From the IMG/VR virus record IMGVR_UViG_3300030060_005193, positions 1-56,791 of that record: a stretch of 56,791 bases of DNA; one strand, 5' to 3'. The position numbers were made by a program, and so were the translations under genes. The notes under the pieces were generated by a model. It was not told the DNA's origin, made no database searches, and worked only from the letters and a program-made list of their open reading frames with translations. The stretch comes from a virus. This document shows, piece by piece, positions 14,371-22,799 of the stretch. Position 1 is the stretch's first letter. Each line of letters begins with the position of its first letter.

Positions 14371-16116
14371 ATGCAATCAATTAGTGGCATAAACATTTTT
14401 GAATCTTTGTCCCCAGAGGACATGCAAGATATTTTATTGCGCCCACAAACCGATATATCACAATACATCAAACCTGATGATAGAGATATTTTAGATAGAG
14501 GTATTGAAGAGTTTGAAGAAAATGTGCCTCTTGTAGCTCAAATAGGCTACGGCTTTACTCCGCCTGGAATGGCCCACGATGTTATCACAGCTGGCAAATA
14601 CGGTCGTGATGCTTTCAGAGACTTTGGCGAGGGACAAGTTAAAGCTGGTTTAATGAACACAGGCATAGCTGGACTATCAGCGCTAGGAGCTATACCGCTT
14701 TTAGGCGACCTAGCAAGAGGACCCAAGTCTGCACTTAAAAAAGGAATAAAATCACTTGATGAAAAACCAATAAAAGTAAACAGAGATATAATTAGGATGC
14801 ATCAAGCAGATTTGAACACAGGCAATCCACTAGCTGATGCTTATAAAATGCGCGCTAGAGCAGAAAGATTAAGTCCAGAGTTTCAAGAGTTTACGCAAAA
14901 TATGGCAAGAAGTTTAAATCTTGAAACAACACTACCAGAACTATCTGGTAAGTTAGGCAGTGTCGGAGAACCTTTCGGTACTTTAAAAGGCATACCAAGA
15001 ATGGTAGAAAAGACTAGAGATAAATACAAAGGCAACATTTCTGGCTTAACCGACCCAATGAGAAAGAGAGTTGTGGTAAATACACCTGCCGAAGAGGAGG
15101 CTTTTGTAAAGCTTTTAGGCGACAGCGGCTATCAATTTTTTGACAAAGGAAGAGTTGTAAAGCCAGAGGGTTTTGTTGACAGAAAAATAAACCTCGCATT
15201 TACTGGCTCAAACGGTGAGCCTCTTGTAGCCGAAATAGGTTTAATAACAGCTCCCATGTGGCGCGCCTCTACAAAACAACACGATTTTTATGAAGAATTT
15301 AGAGCTATATTACCTGACGGTATGCCAACTACAGCAGCACAAAGACGCATGATTAATGATGAAACCTTCGCAAAAGCAAAAGAGCTTGATGATAAAATGA
15401 AACAAATTTTTTCTGATGCTAAAAATCAGATAGACCCAGCTTTTTATGATGTTGTTGGGTCTTCAAAAAAAGGCATAGCGAACTTAGATGTTGCGTCAAA
15501 AGACCTTTTAGAAGAATTTAATTTAAGAGGCGGTGCAAAATTAGATTCACAGAATAACGTCACTCTATATCATAGAACAAACAAAGAGTCAGCTGACAAA
15601 ATCAAAAAAACTGGCAAGATGGTTGGCAAAGAAGACAGAATATATTTTTCAACAAAACCAAGCGGAGCAATTAAAGGATATGGAGACGAGCTAGTAGAAG
15701 TAAAGATACCTATAAAAGATTTGAATATTGAAGACATATTTTCCGATGAAGTGCATGTAACGCTTAAATCTAACTTTAAGCCAACAGATGTGGTTGTTAA
15801 AAAGTTTGCTAGTGGTGGTTATGTTACATCTGGAAGTTCTGGTAAATCTGCACCGATAACACCAAACTTACTTTCAAAGGCTTCTTTTGACATTTTTGAA
15901 CCGTCCAGCAAAAAATCTGCAAATTGTTTTGGCGTAGCCACAGACCAATCTGACTCGTTTTCTGCTATGAAAAAACCATCCCTACCATCATCGTATGATT
16001 CAATGACGGCTGGCCCTTCTTCCCATGTAAAATATAATCTTTCCATCAACCCTAGTTTACAAAAATTTACAAATAATTACAACCTAAACGATGTAAGTAT
16101 TTTTGAGGTAGAATAA
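14371..16116 (+). CDS. Possible RelA/SpoT-like plus ADP-ribosyltransferase-like polyvalent protein
   Basis: 581 residues. Residues 1-130 carry a hydrophobic Gly/Ala segment (about 92-114). Residues ~200-300 resemble a RelA/SpoT-type nucleotidyltransferase fold: GIPRMVEKTRDKYKG, RKRVVV, then DRKINLAF and LVAEIGLITAP in the order expected, though the catalytic Tyr/His are not clearly kept. Residues ~397-475 (LYHRTNKESADKI, RIYFSTKP, KGYGDELVEVKIP) resemble a short ADP-ribosyltransferase-like domain. FASGGYV at 479 resembles a double-glycine motif in virion proteins here. After ~485 the sequence becomes Ser/Pro-rich and lies antisense to a plausible gene (15819-16046), so the natural end is uncertain. 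Possibly an injected effector; domain calls are by eye. Confidence 0.5.
   Translation: MQSISGINIFESLSPEDMQDILLRPQTDISQYIKPDDRDILDRGIEEFEENVPLVAQIGYGFTPPGMAHDVITAGKYGRDAFRDFGEGQVKAGLMNTGIAGLSALGAIPLLGDLARGPKSALKKGIKSLDEKPIKVNRDIIRMHQADLNTGNPLADAYKMRARAERLSPEFQEFTQNMARSLNLETTLPELSGKLGSVGEPFGTLKGIPRMVEKTRDKYKGNISGLTDPMRKRVVVNTPAEEEAFVKLLGDSGYQFFDKGRVVKPEGFVDRKINLAFTGSNGEPLVAEIGLITAPMWRASTKQHDFYEEFRAILPDGMPTTAAQRRMINDETFAKAKELDDKMKQIFSDAKNQIDPAFYDVVGSSKKGIANLDVASKDLLEEFNLRGGAKLDSQNNVTLYHRTNKESADKIKKTGKMVGKEDRIYFSTKPSGAIKGYGDELVEVKIPIKDLNIEDIFSDEVHVTLKSNFKPTDVVVKKFASGGYVTSGSSGKSAPITPNLLSKASFDIFEPSSKKSANCFGVATDQSDSFSAMKKPSLPSSYDSMTAGPSSHVKYNLSINPSLQKFTNNYNLNDVSIFEVE
15819..16046 (-). CDS. Small acidic protein, antisense to the end of the 14371 gene
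   Basis: 75 residues from ATG 16046. The composition is natural (RLYFTWEEGPAVIES, TPKQFADFLLDGSKM, ADLPELPDV), and it resembles small acidic proteins seen in other phages that end in a Leu-Pro-rich tail. The opposite frame in this stretch is Ser/Pro-rich and low in complexity, as expected of an antisense reading. AGGG lies just before the start, and TTGTAA-like sequence lies upstream. It is either a genuine overlapping antisense gene or a gene into which the 14371 frame now reads through. Confidence 0.5.
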   Translation of the reverse strand: MERLYFTWEEGPAVIESYDDGRDGFFIAENESDWSVATPKQFADFLLDGSKMSKEAFESKFGVIGADLPELPDVT

Positions 16117-16120
16117 CACA

Positions 16121-16261
16121 ATGACCGATAAAGAAAAAATAATAAGCGCTATAGCTACGATTGACTCTATGCTTTCGCTTGATTTTATGACGGACCCTGT
16201 GCGAGCAGACCTCACATCAATCAAGACTTTATTAGAGCAAGTTCGCGATAACTTAAGCTAA
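16121..16261 (+). CDS. Small helical protein
   Basis: 46 residues, helical and acidic (KEKIISAIATIDSMLSLDF ... IKTLLEQVRDNLS). Its TAA overlaps the next ATG by one base (TAATG), so it is translationally coupled to the 16261 gene. No ribosome site is obvious. Confidence 0.5.
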   Translation: MTDKEKIISAIATIDSMLSLDFMTDPVRADLTSIKTLLEQVRDNLS

Positions 16262-16848
16262 TGGCTAATATCAACGGCTGGGGTAGAGGTGCCTGGGACG
16301 AAGGTGCGTGGGGAACCGCGCTACCAGTAAACCTTACCACCGTTGGAGCAATCACATCTGGTCTTGGCTCTGTAAGCGTAGTTGCAAAAGCAAACGTAAC
16401 CCCAGCAACACAAGTTATAACATCAGCACTAGGAACTACATCTGTAGTGGCTGGAGCTGTAGTAAGTGTTACAGGTCAAGCAGCCACATCAGCTCTTGGC
16501 ACACCTACCACAGATGCAAAAGCAAATGTAAGCGTTGGAACTTTAGTTACTACCTCAGCATTAGGTTCTGTAATTGTTCACGAAAACGAGGTTATTAACC
16601 TTACTGGTCAAAGTATTACAGCAGGATTAAGCGATGTAACACCACAAGCTGCGGCTATAGTAAGCCTTATTGGAGTAAGCGCTACGGCCTCTCCAGGCTT
16701 TATTATGGTGTATGGTTTGATAGATACCGACCAAACACCAAGTTATTCAGAAGTATCTACGACACAAACTGCTGGCTATTCAGAGGTTGCGACAACGCAA
16801 TCTCCAAACTATACTACAATAGATGCAGGTAGAGACGAGGCAGCATAA
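16261..16848 (+). CDS. Repetitive beta-rich structural protein
   Basis: 195 residues. The start (GWGRGAWDEGAWG) recalls GWG/WG motifs in phage fiber-associated proteins. Residues ~25-150 hold about four imperfect ~28-residue repeats built around TSALG(T/S) and V.VTGQ. The end has three short Tyr repeats (PSYSEVSTTQ, AGYSEVATTQ, PNYTTID). The position before the fiber gene suggests a tail-fiber or virion surface component. Confidence 0.6.
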   Translation: MANINGWGRGAWDEGAWGTALPVNLTTVGAITSGLGSVSVVAKANVTPATQVITSALGTTSVVAGAVVSVTGQAATSALGTPTTDAKANVSVGTLVTTSALGSVIVHENEVINLTGQSITAGLSDVTPQAAAIVSLIGVSATASPGFIMVYGLIDTDQTPSYSEVSTTQTAGYSEVATTQSPNYTTIDAGRDEAA

Positions 16849-16868
16849 AATTATTGAGGAAATAAAAT

Positions 16869-19800
16869 ATGGCAACCTATGTAAACGATTTAAGACTTAA
16901 AGAAATAGGCACAGGTGAGTCTAGCGGTACCTGGGGAACAGAAACCAATACTAACCTAGAGCTTATAGCGGAGGCCTTTAGTTTTGGCACCGAGGCGATT
17001 ACTACCAATGCAGACACTCATACCACAACAATAGCAGACGGGTCTACTGACCCTGGACGTTCACTTTATTTAAAATATACAGGTACTCTTGATAGTGCTT
17101 GTACTATTACTATTGGACCAAACACAGTATCTAAACTTTGGTTTATAGAAAACGGAACATCTGGCTCACAAAACATTATTATTTCACAAGGCAGTGGTGC
17201 AAGCATAACCATACCCGCTGGCCATGTAAAAGCTATATATTCAGACGGAGCTGGTTCTGGTGCAGCTATGGTAGATGCCTTTACTGATTTAAACTTAGCA
17301 GGAACCACTACAGTTGACGCTTTAAATGTAAGCGGAGCATTGACAGGTTCAAGCACCATACAAGGTACAACTATTACTGCAACTACAGCATTTGTTCCAG
17401 ATGCTAGTGACGGAGCTGCTTTAGGTACAACATCATTAGAATTTAGTGATTTATTTTTAGCAGACGGTGCAGTTATAAATTTAGGTGATGACCAAGACAC
17501 CACCCTTACTCATGTTGCAGATACAGGCATACTTTTAAATAGCACAAGACAATTACAGTTTGGTGATTCTGGAACTTATATACATCAATCAGCAGATGGA
17601 GTATTAGACTTAGTATCTGATACTGAAATAGAGATTAACGCTACAACTATTGATATGAATGGTGCAGCAGATGTATCTGGTGCTTTAACTGCTGGAACTA
17701 TAAATGGCGTAGGTATATCTTCTAATATATCTAACTTTTCACAAAGTATTCTTATTAGTCAAGATGCGGGTACGGGTACTTTATCTACAGCCTCTAATAA
17801 TACAGGCTTAGGGTATGAAGTTTTTAATGTGCTTACTTCTGGTGATGATAATACTGGTCTTGGTCGTAAAGCATTTTTAAATTTAACAACTGGTACTGAT
17901 AATGTTGCTATTGGTTCTGGAGCTATGGCAGACACTACAACAGGTTCTTCTAATACTACTGTAGGAAAAAATGCTGGTTCAGGCATAACCACAGCAGATA
18001 ATAATACAGCAGTTGGAGCTAGTGCTTTAGCAGTAAACACCACAGGTGTAAAAAATACAGCCTTCGGTGCTTTTGCGTTAGATGCTAACACCACAGCTGA
18101 AGAAAACACAGCAGTTGGATATAACGCATTAACAGACAACACTACAGGACACTCTAATGTTGCTATAGGTTCAGATACTTTAGCAAATAATACTACTGCC
18201 AACCACAACACAGCAGTTGGTAGAGAAGCTATGATAACTAATACCACAGGTGCTAGTAACACAGCTTTGGGCAGACAGGCTTTACAAGCAAATACAACAG
18301 CAAGTAATAACACAGCAGTTGGTTATCAATCTTTATACGCAAACACTACAGGCACAGAAAATGTTGCAGTTGGTAAAGGTGCTATGGACGCAACAACAAC
18401 TGGTGGTTACAACACAGCCGTAGGAACAGATGCACTAGGAGCTAATACCACAGCAACTTTTAATACAGCCATAGGCAGAAACGCTTTATTAGTTAATACC
18501 ACAGGTGCTTCTAATGTTGCTGTTGGTGGTCAAGCACTAGATGCTAATACGACTGCTTCAAATAACACAGCCGTTGGAACATCTGCTCTCGGTGCAAATA
18601 CCACAGGAGCATCAAATGTAGCTGTTGGAACAGATAGTTTACAACAAAATACTACTGCAGATAACAACACAGCAGTAGGTAAAGATGCTTTAAAAACAAA
18701 CACTACAGGTGCTTCAAACACGGCAGTTGGAGCTGTAGCTTTAGCATCTCACACCACAGCAAACAGTTGTACTGCAGTTGGTTATAATGCTCTAAACGCT
18801 AATACAACTGGTGCTAACAATACCGCTATTGGAGCAGGTGCATTAGATTTAAACACTACGGGAGCAAGAAATGTAGCAGTTGGTACAGCTGCTTTAGATG
18901 CTTTAACAACAGAAAATGACAATACTGCTATTGGTTATAATGCTTTAGGTGCAGAAACAACAGGATTCAGAAATGTTGCGGTTGGTTCAAATGCAGGTGC
19001 TACACAAAATACTGGAACAAATAACACCTTAGTTGGTTATAATTCTGGTACAGCAATTACAACTGCTGATGCAAACACTATTATAGGTTCAGATGCGGGT
19101 GATGCTTTAACAACTGGAGCAGATAATGTAGCTGTAGGACAAAATTCTTTAGGTGCAGCTACAACTTCCTCAAATAATACAGCAATCGGACATGATGCTA
19201 TGACTGCTAATACTGGCGGTTTTGATGGGGTTGCCGTAGGTAGTAATTCTTTATACAGTAATACAGGTGGAGAAAGATGTACTGCTGTTGGTATGTCATC
19301 TTTATATTCAAATTCAACTGCTAGTTATAATACAGCGTTAGGTGCATACTCTGGTTATAGCACAACTACAGGAGCACAAAATGTAGCATTAGGTTATGTT
19401 GCTCACTATGCTAATACTACGGGTGTAAGTAATGTAGCCATTGGTTATGCTGCATTAGACGCAGCGAATTCTAATGATAATGTTTGTGTTGGGCATAATG
19501 CTGGAACTGGTATTACCACAGGAGGTTCAAATACTTGTATAGGTTCTGCAGCAGGAGATGCGATTCAATCAGGAGCTTCTAATATAATTATTGGTGTAAG
19601 TTCAGATTGTCCACATGACGGCACAAATTGTATAGCTTTAGGTATTAATGTTGTAAATACTACTAATGACCAATTTAGCTTCGGTAAAGCCAGTAATGTT
19701 GTTTCTAATGTATTTACCTCTAACGCTAGTTTTTCAAGAAGTTCGGATTTACATAAAAAAACTAATATAAAAGATACAGATTTAGGTTTAAATTTTATTA

Positions 19801-20102
19801 ATGAATTAAAACCTGTCACATTTAATTGGAGACCTAATAGCGAGTTTCCAACACATTACAAAGATTATTCTGAAACAGAAAATCACATGGACACAGAAAC
19901 AAATCTGTATGGAATGATTGCACAAGATGTAGAAAAAGCATTAGATAAAGTAGGACATAAAAACTTTGGAGGTTGGTCAGAGGAAGAAGATGGTTCTCAA
20001 AGACTTTCACAAGAAATGTTTATATATCCTCTTATTAATGCAGTAAAAGAACTTTCTACGCAAGTAGAAGAATTAAAAGCTAAATTAAACAAAGGAGAAT
20101 AA
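16869..20102 (+). CDS. Tail fiber with repeats and S74-type chaperone domain
   Basis: 1077 residues. The N-terminus (YVNDLRLKEIGTGESSGTWG) is a typical virion-attachment region of marine phage fibers. A beta-rich stem (~130-300) follows, then ~33 copies of a 17-residue NTAVG..AL..NTTG repeat resembling YadA/Hia head repeats. The C-terminal ~110 residues are a peptidase S74 intramolecular chaperone: SRSSDLHKKTNI carries the self-cleavage Ser-Asp site, and LKPVTFNWRP, YGMIAQDVEK and a terminal coiled coil complete it. The domain trimerises the fiber and is then cut off. This is the probable receptor-binding protein. Confidence 0.9.
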   Translation: MATYVNDLRLKEIGTGESSGTWGTETNTNLELIAEAFSFGTEAITTNADTHTTTIADGSTDPGRSLYLKYTGTLDSACTITIGPNTVSKLWFIENGTSGSQNIIISQGSGASITIPAGHVKAIYSDGAGSGAAMVDAFTDLNLAGTTTVDALNVSGALTGSSTIQGTTITATTAFVPDASDGAALGTTSLEFSDLFLADGAVINLGDDQDTTLTHVADTGILLNSTRQLQFGDSGTYIHQSADGVLDLVSDTEIEINATTIDMNGAADVSGALTAGTINGVGISSNISNFSQSILISQDAGTGTLSTASNNTGLGYEVFNVLTSGDDNTGLGRKAFLNLTTGTDNVAIGSGAMADTTTGSSNTTVGKNAGSGITTADNNTAVGASALAVNTTGVKNTAFGAFALDANTTAEENTAVGYNALTDNTTGHSNVAIGSDTLANNTTANHNTAVGREAMITNTTGASNTALGRQALQANTTASNNTAVGYQSLYANTTGTENVAVGKGAMDATTTGGYNTAVGTDALGANTTATFNTAIGRNALLVNTTGASNVAVGGQALDANTTASNNTAVGTSALGANTTGASNVAVGTDSLQQNTTADNNTAVGKDALKTNTTGASNTAVGAVALASHTTANSCTAVGYNALNANTTGANNTAIGAGALDLNTTGARNVAVGTAALDALTTENDNTAIGYNALGAETTGFRNVAVGSNAGATQNTGTNNTLVGYNSGTAITTADANTIIGSDAGDALTTGADNVAVGQNSLGAATTSSNNTAIGHDAMTANTGGFDGVAVGSNSLYSNTGGERCTAVGMSSLYSNSTASYNTALGAYSGYSTTTGAQNVALGYVAHYANTTGVSNVAIGYAALDAANSNDNVCVGHNAGTGITTGGSNTCIGSAAGDAIQSGASNIIIGVSSDCPHDGTNCIALGINVVNTTNDQFSFGKASNVVSNVFTSNASFSRSSDLHKKTNIKDTDLGLNFINELKPVTFNWRPNSEFPTHYKDYSETENHMDTETNLYGMIAQDVEKALDKVGHKNFGGWSEEEDGSQRLSQEMFIYPLINAVKELSTQVEELKAKLNKGE
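17780..19600 (+). repeat. Tandem ~51-bp coding repeats in fiber gene
   Basis: Imperfect units of about 51 bp encode a 17-residue beta-strand repeat with core N(T/V)A(V/I)G and NTTG. Most differences between units are at third codon positions or at exposed residues, so the array is under protein-level selection. It offers many sites for unequal recombination. Confidence 0.8.
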
Positions 20103-20103
20103 T

Positions 20104-20436
20104 ATGGCAGTAACAAAAACAATAACAGCTTGTACACCTTATGAAAACTCATCTAGTAAAGTAGATAAGTGGAATATAGATATGAAGTATGAAAATGATA
20201 GTGAGGGTGATAGCACTTACTATACTTCTACTTTTAATACTACAGTTAATCAACTTGATGATGATGGAAACGCTAATTTTACATTAAAAGCTAAAAGCAG
20301 CTGGTCTAATTCTGACTTAGTGGCAATATGCCCTGTATCACAATGGGATACAGTATTTGCTAGTCAAGTAGATAGCGTTATAACTAACCCACCAGTAGAA
20401 AGCACACCAGACCAAGCATTTAACGTACCTAGTTAA
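20104..20436 (+). CDS. Hypothetical fiber-associated protein
   Basis: 110 residues, beta-rich (KVDKWNIDMKYENDSEGD, NANFTLKAKSSW), starting one base after the fiber stop with AAAGGAG upstream. Possibly a small fiber-tip or assembly factor; no family recognised. Confidence 0.55.
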   Translation: MAVTKTITACTPYENSSSKVDKWNIDMKYENDSEGDSTYYTSTFNTTVNQLDDDGNANFTLKAKSSWSNSDLVAICPVSQWDTVFASQVDSVITNPPVESTPDQAFNVPS

Positions 20437-20438
20437 GT

Positions 20439-21146
20439 ATGAATGAAGGTGAATTTCAAATTCATACTATGCCTGCGGTATATGTGCTAGAAACACAAAT
20501 GCCACAGCAAATGATTGATGATGTTAATGATTATATGGACGAGTATAGAGAAGATAAAAATAAAGAATCATTAGCAAAAACTTTAGTAGGACAAATAGAT
20601 AAAGGAGAACAATTACTGTTAGACCACAATGATAAAAGAATGGTTGAATATAATAATTTTATCTGTCAGCTTGGTGTTGAGTATATTAATCATTTTGGTA
20701 AGTCAGGCAATACTGTTAAAGGACCCAAACAAGTTCAGATAGATGAAACTTGGTCAGTACATAGTTACGATGGTGATTACAACCCCATACATGACCACGG
20801 CACTAAAACATTAATGGGCATATCTACTACAGCCTGGACTAAAGTACCACCACAAATAGGTAATGTTAATGCACAATCACCAACTTACTCTTTATATAAC
20901 GAAAGCGGACACTCAGACGGCTGTATAGCATTTCAATACGGACAAGTATCAGTTATAGACGGTGAAAGATTAAAACCAGCTCAATCATTTGTTATGACCC
21001 CAGAAGTAGGAAAACTATTAGTGTTTCCTTCTTGGTTACAACACATGGTCTATCCCTTTAAAGGTAAAGGAGAAAGACGAACTATAGCGTCAAACCTTAA
21101 TTGTTTTGATATAATAAATGAAAATGCTAGTAGCGAGGTAAACTAA
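20439..21146 (+). CDS. 2OG-Fe(II) oxygenase, paralogue of 2787
   Basis: 235 residues. YNPIHDH gives His118 and His120, PSWLQH gives His202 and KGERRTIA gives Arg213/Arg214. It shares long near-identical segments with the leftward oxygenase at 2787-3509, so one arose by duplication or the two were acquired from related sources. Here it sits between the fiber and the membrane-protein run rather than among DNA metabolism genes, so its target may be different (for example fiber or envelope proteins); this is speculation. Confidence 0.8.
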   Translation: MNEGEFQIHTMPAVYVLETQMPQQMIDDVNDYMDEYREDKNKESLAKTLVGQIDKGEQLLLDHNDKRMVEYNNFICQLGVEYINHFGKSGNTVKGPKQVQIDETWSVHSYDGDYNPIHDHGTKTLMGISTTAWTKVPPQIGNVNAQSPTYSLYNESGHSDGCIAFQYGQVSVIDGERLKPAQSFVMTPEVGKLLVFPSWLQHMVYPFKGKGERRTIASNLNCFDIINENASSEVN

Positions 21147-21362
21147 ATGGCGACGAAAAATAAAGAAACAAAGCCTGTAGAAATTGAATTAACGATTGAA
21201 CAACAGAATATGCAAGCTCATATCAACAGCTTGACAAAAAAAATACAAGCACATCAATTTGAAATTGAAGAACTTGTACCAAGTTTGCGAACTTATGAAC
21301 AAACATTGGCTAATAGTTTGCAAAACAATGCCAATGATAATCCAAAGGAGGATGAAAAATGA
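21147..21362 (+). CDS. Small coiled-coil protein
   Basis: 71 residues, helical with long heptads (NMQAHINSLTKKIQAHQFEI), Gln/Lys/Glu-rich. Starts directly after the oxygenase stop. It overlaps the next small membrane gene by four bases. Function unknown. Confidence 0.6.
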   Translation: MATKNKETKPVEIELTIEQQNMQAHINSLTKKIQAHQFEIEELVPSLRTYEQTLANSLQNNANDNPKEDEK

Positions 21363-21520
21363 TTGTAGATATAATAATGTGGGTAACAGCTATTGTTACA
21401 ATAAGCAGTTTGATAGCTGCTAGTACACCAACGCCAAAGGACGACGTTTGGATTGGTAAATTATACAAATTTATTGACATGTTAGCTTTAAACATAGGCA
21501 AAGCCAAGGATAAATCGTGA
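21359..21520 (+). CDS. Small membrane protein, holin-like
   Basis: 53 residues. Residues 2-21 form one N-terminal hydrophobic helix (DIIMWVTAIVTISSLIAAS), followed by TPKDD and a short helix (LYKFIDMLALNIGKAK). Small proteins of this layout lie near lysis genes in many marine phages. ATGA overlap upstream, GTGA overlap downstream. A holin role is possible. Confidence 0.55.
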   Translation: MIVDIIMWVTAIVTISSLIAASTPTPKDDVWIGKLYKFIDMLALNIGKAKDKS

Positions 21521-21669
21521 GTTGGTGGAAAAAATTAGTAGACAAGGTCACTGGCACTAAAAGAGTTGAAGTAAGAGCTAGAAATAAAAAAGGACATTAT
21601 GTTGCTGATGACAAATCAACACCAGATGTAAATGAGGCTTACACAACCAAAAGAGTTAAAAAATCTTAA
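21517..21669 (+). CDS. Small basic hypothetical protein, GTG start
   Basis: 50 residues starting at GTG 21517, overlapping the previous stop. Sequence such as RARNKKGHYVADDKSTPDVN recalls a conserved small protein found beside the preceding gene type in other phages. Soluble and basic; role unknown. Confidence 0.5.
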   Translation: MSWWKKLVDKVTGTKRVEVRARNKKGHYVADDKSTPDVNEAYTTKRVKKS

Positions 21670-21671
21670 TA

Positions 21672-21854
21672 ATGGCTACAGCAAAAGACGCTTTAAACAA
21701 AATAGAATCTCACGAAAGAGAGTGCAAAGCTTTATACAAAAGCATAGACAAGCGTCTTGAGGATGGCTCAAAAAGATTTGATAAATTAGAAAATATGATT
21801 TGGGCCGTATATCCTTTTATAGTAGCAAGCATAGTTTTAGCCAGGTTTATATAA
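21672..21854 (+). CDS. Tail-anchored small membrane protein
   Basis: 60 residues. A charged coiled coil (1-40) is followed by a C-terminal transmembrane helix (IWAVYPFIVASIVLARFI). This is the topology of some class III holins and of tail-anchored regulators. Its stop shares one base with the next start. Confidence 0.6.
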   Translation: MATAKDALNKIESHERECKALYKSIDKRLEDGSKRFDKLENMIWAVYPFIVASIVLARFI

Positions 21855-22240
21855 TGAACGATACTAGCGGCAGATTTGGTGGCGACATGGATAGAAATGA
21901 AGTAGAAATGGACTTAAATAAGTTTATGGCTATGATTCAAGAAATATCAGAACTTAAAGATAAAATAAGAGATTTAGAAGCAGACGATAAAGTTAATCCT
22001 CACCAAAAATGGATTCACTTAGCAAAAGCAGTAGATTCTTGGAGAATATTCCCAAGAATGTTTTTAACAGTTTATATAGTTCTTCTTTATAAATGCACTA
22101 TATGGTTTATGGCTTTGCCAGAGCCAAGTTTTGAACAATCAGGCCTTATATCTATTGTTGTAGGCGCAGGCGCAGCTTGGTTTGGTTTATATGCAGGAAC
22201 CACAAACTCATCAAAAGGTTTTAAAGGCGAAGATACCTAA
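21854..22240 (+). CDS. Two-span membrane protein, holin candidate
   Basis: 128 residues from ATG 21854 (TAATG overlap). An N-terminal acidic coiled coil is followed by two hydrophobic helices at about 72-88 (MFLTVYIVLLYKCTIWF) and 100-116 (LISIVVGAGAAWFGLYAG). The hairpin topology and its place in the membrane-gene run make it the best holin candidate, but no holin family is recognised. Confidence 0.55.
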   Translation: MNDTSGRFGGDMDRNEVEMDLNKFMAMIQEISELKDKIRDLEADDKVNPHQKWIHLAKAVDSWRIFPRMFLTVYIVLLYKCTIWFMALPEPSFEQSGLISIVVGAGAAWFGLYAGTTNSSKGFKGEDT

Positions 22241-22533
22241 TGGATGCTTTTGACCTTATAGAAAAGGTCGGATTACCAATAGCAAGCGGTTTAATAATGG
22301 GATATTTTATATTCCTAATTATGAAACAAATGATGACAGGCCTTGTCAACAAAATTAAAACAGTAGAAGGAATAGCAAAGATGCTTATTACTAGAGCATC
22401 AATAATGAATAACGATATGATTCGTATAGATACAAGCGTTTCTAGCGCTTTAAATTTAGCACCTGATTTAGATAGAATAGCCAGAGCAGAAAACTTTGTA
22501 GAAGATGGAAAGATAGACGCCAGAAGAGACTAA
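22240..22533 (+). CDS. Single-span membrane protein with cytoplasmic helix
   Basis: 97 residues: DLIEKVGLPIASGLIMGYFIFLIMK is an N-terminal transmembrane segment, followed by a helical tail (NNDMIRIDTSVSSALNL). It resembles the next gene product (same DxxxLIEKxG start, same DMIR segment), so the two are tandem paralogues. The start overlaps the previous stop by one base. Confidence 0.55.
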   Translation: MDAFDLIEKVGLPIASGLIMGYFIFLIMKQMMTGLVNKIKTVEGIAKMLITRASIMNNDMIRIDTSVSSALNLAPDLDRIARAENFVEDGKIDARRD

Positions 22534-22799
22534 TGGATGTAGTGGCGTTAATTGAAAAGTTTGGTTTTGCTACTGTAATGGTAGTAGGCTTAGGATATTT
22601 TGTTTATTACGTATGGGTTACAGTTACTAAAACAGTAGAGCCTGCTGTAAGTGAAATGCAAAAAACCATTATAAGACTTACTGACCAACTTCGCCTGTTA
22701 GACCAAGATATGATACGATTACAACAGAAAGTTAATACTGTATTAGAATTAAATGAAAAGCAAAAAGACAAAAAAAGAACTTCATCAAGAAGAAGCTGA
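22533..22799 (+). CDS. Single-span membrane protein, paralogue of 22240
   Basis: 88 residues. DVVALIEKFGFATVMVVGLGYFVYYV is the membrane segment, followed by a long coiled coil (LLDQDMIRLQQKVNTVLEL) and a basic C-terminus. Its last 47 bases overlap the CsgF gene in another frame, tying expression of the curli module to this membrane-gene run. Confidence 0.6.
   Translation: MDVVALIEKFGFATVMVVGLGYFVYYVWVTVTKTVEPAVSEMQKTIIRLTDQLRLLDQDMIRLQQKVNTVLELNEKQKDKKRTSSRRS

Noticed and set aside
17759-18313. Long minus-strand open frames inside the fiber gene (also 17066-17503, 18530-18721)
   Set aside because: They are mirror images of the 51-bp coding repeat; the products are Val/Ala-rich and show no start signals.
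17780-19600. Possible CRISPR-like array
   Set aside because: Units are contiguous coding repeats in frame without spacers.
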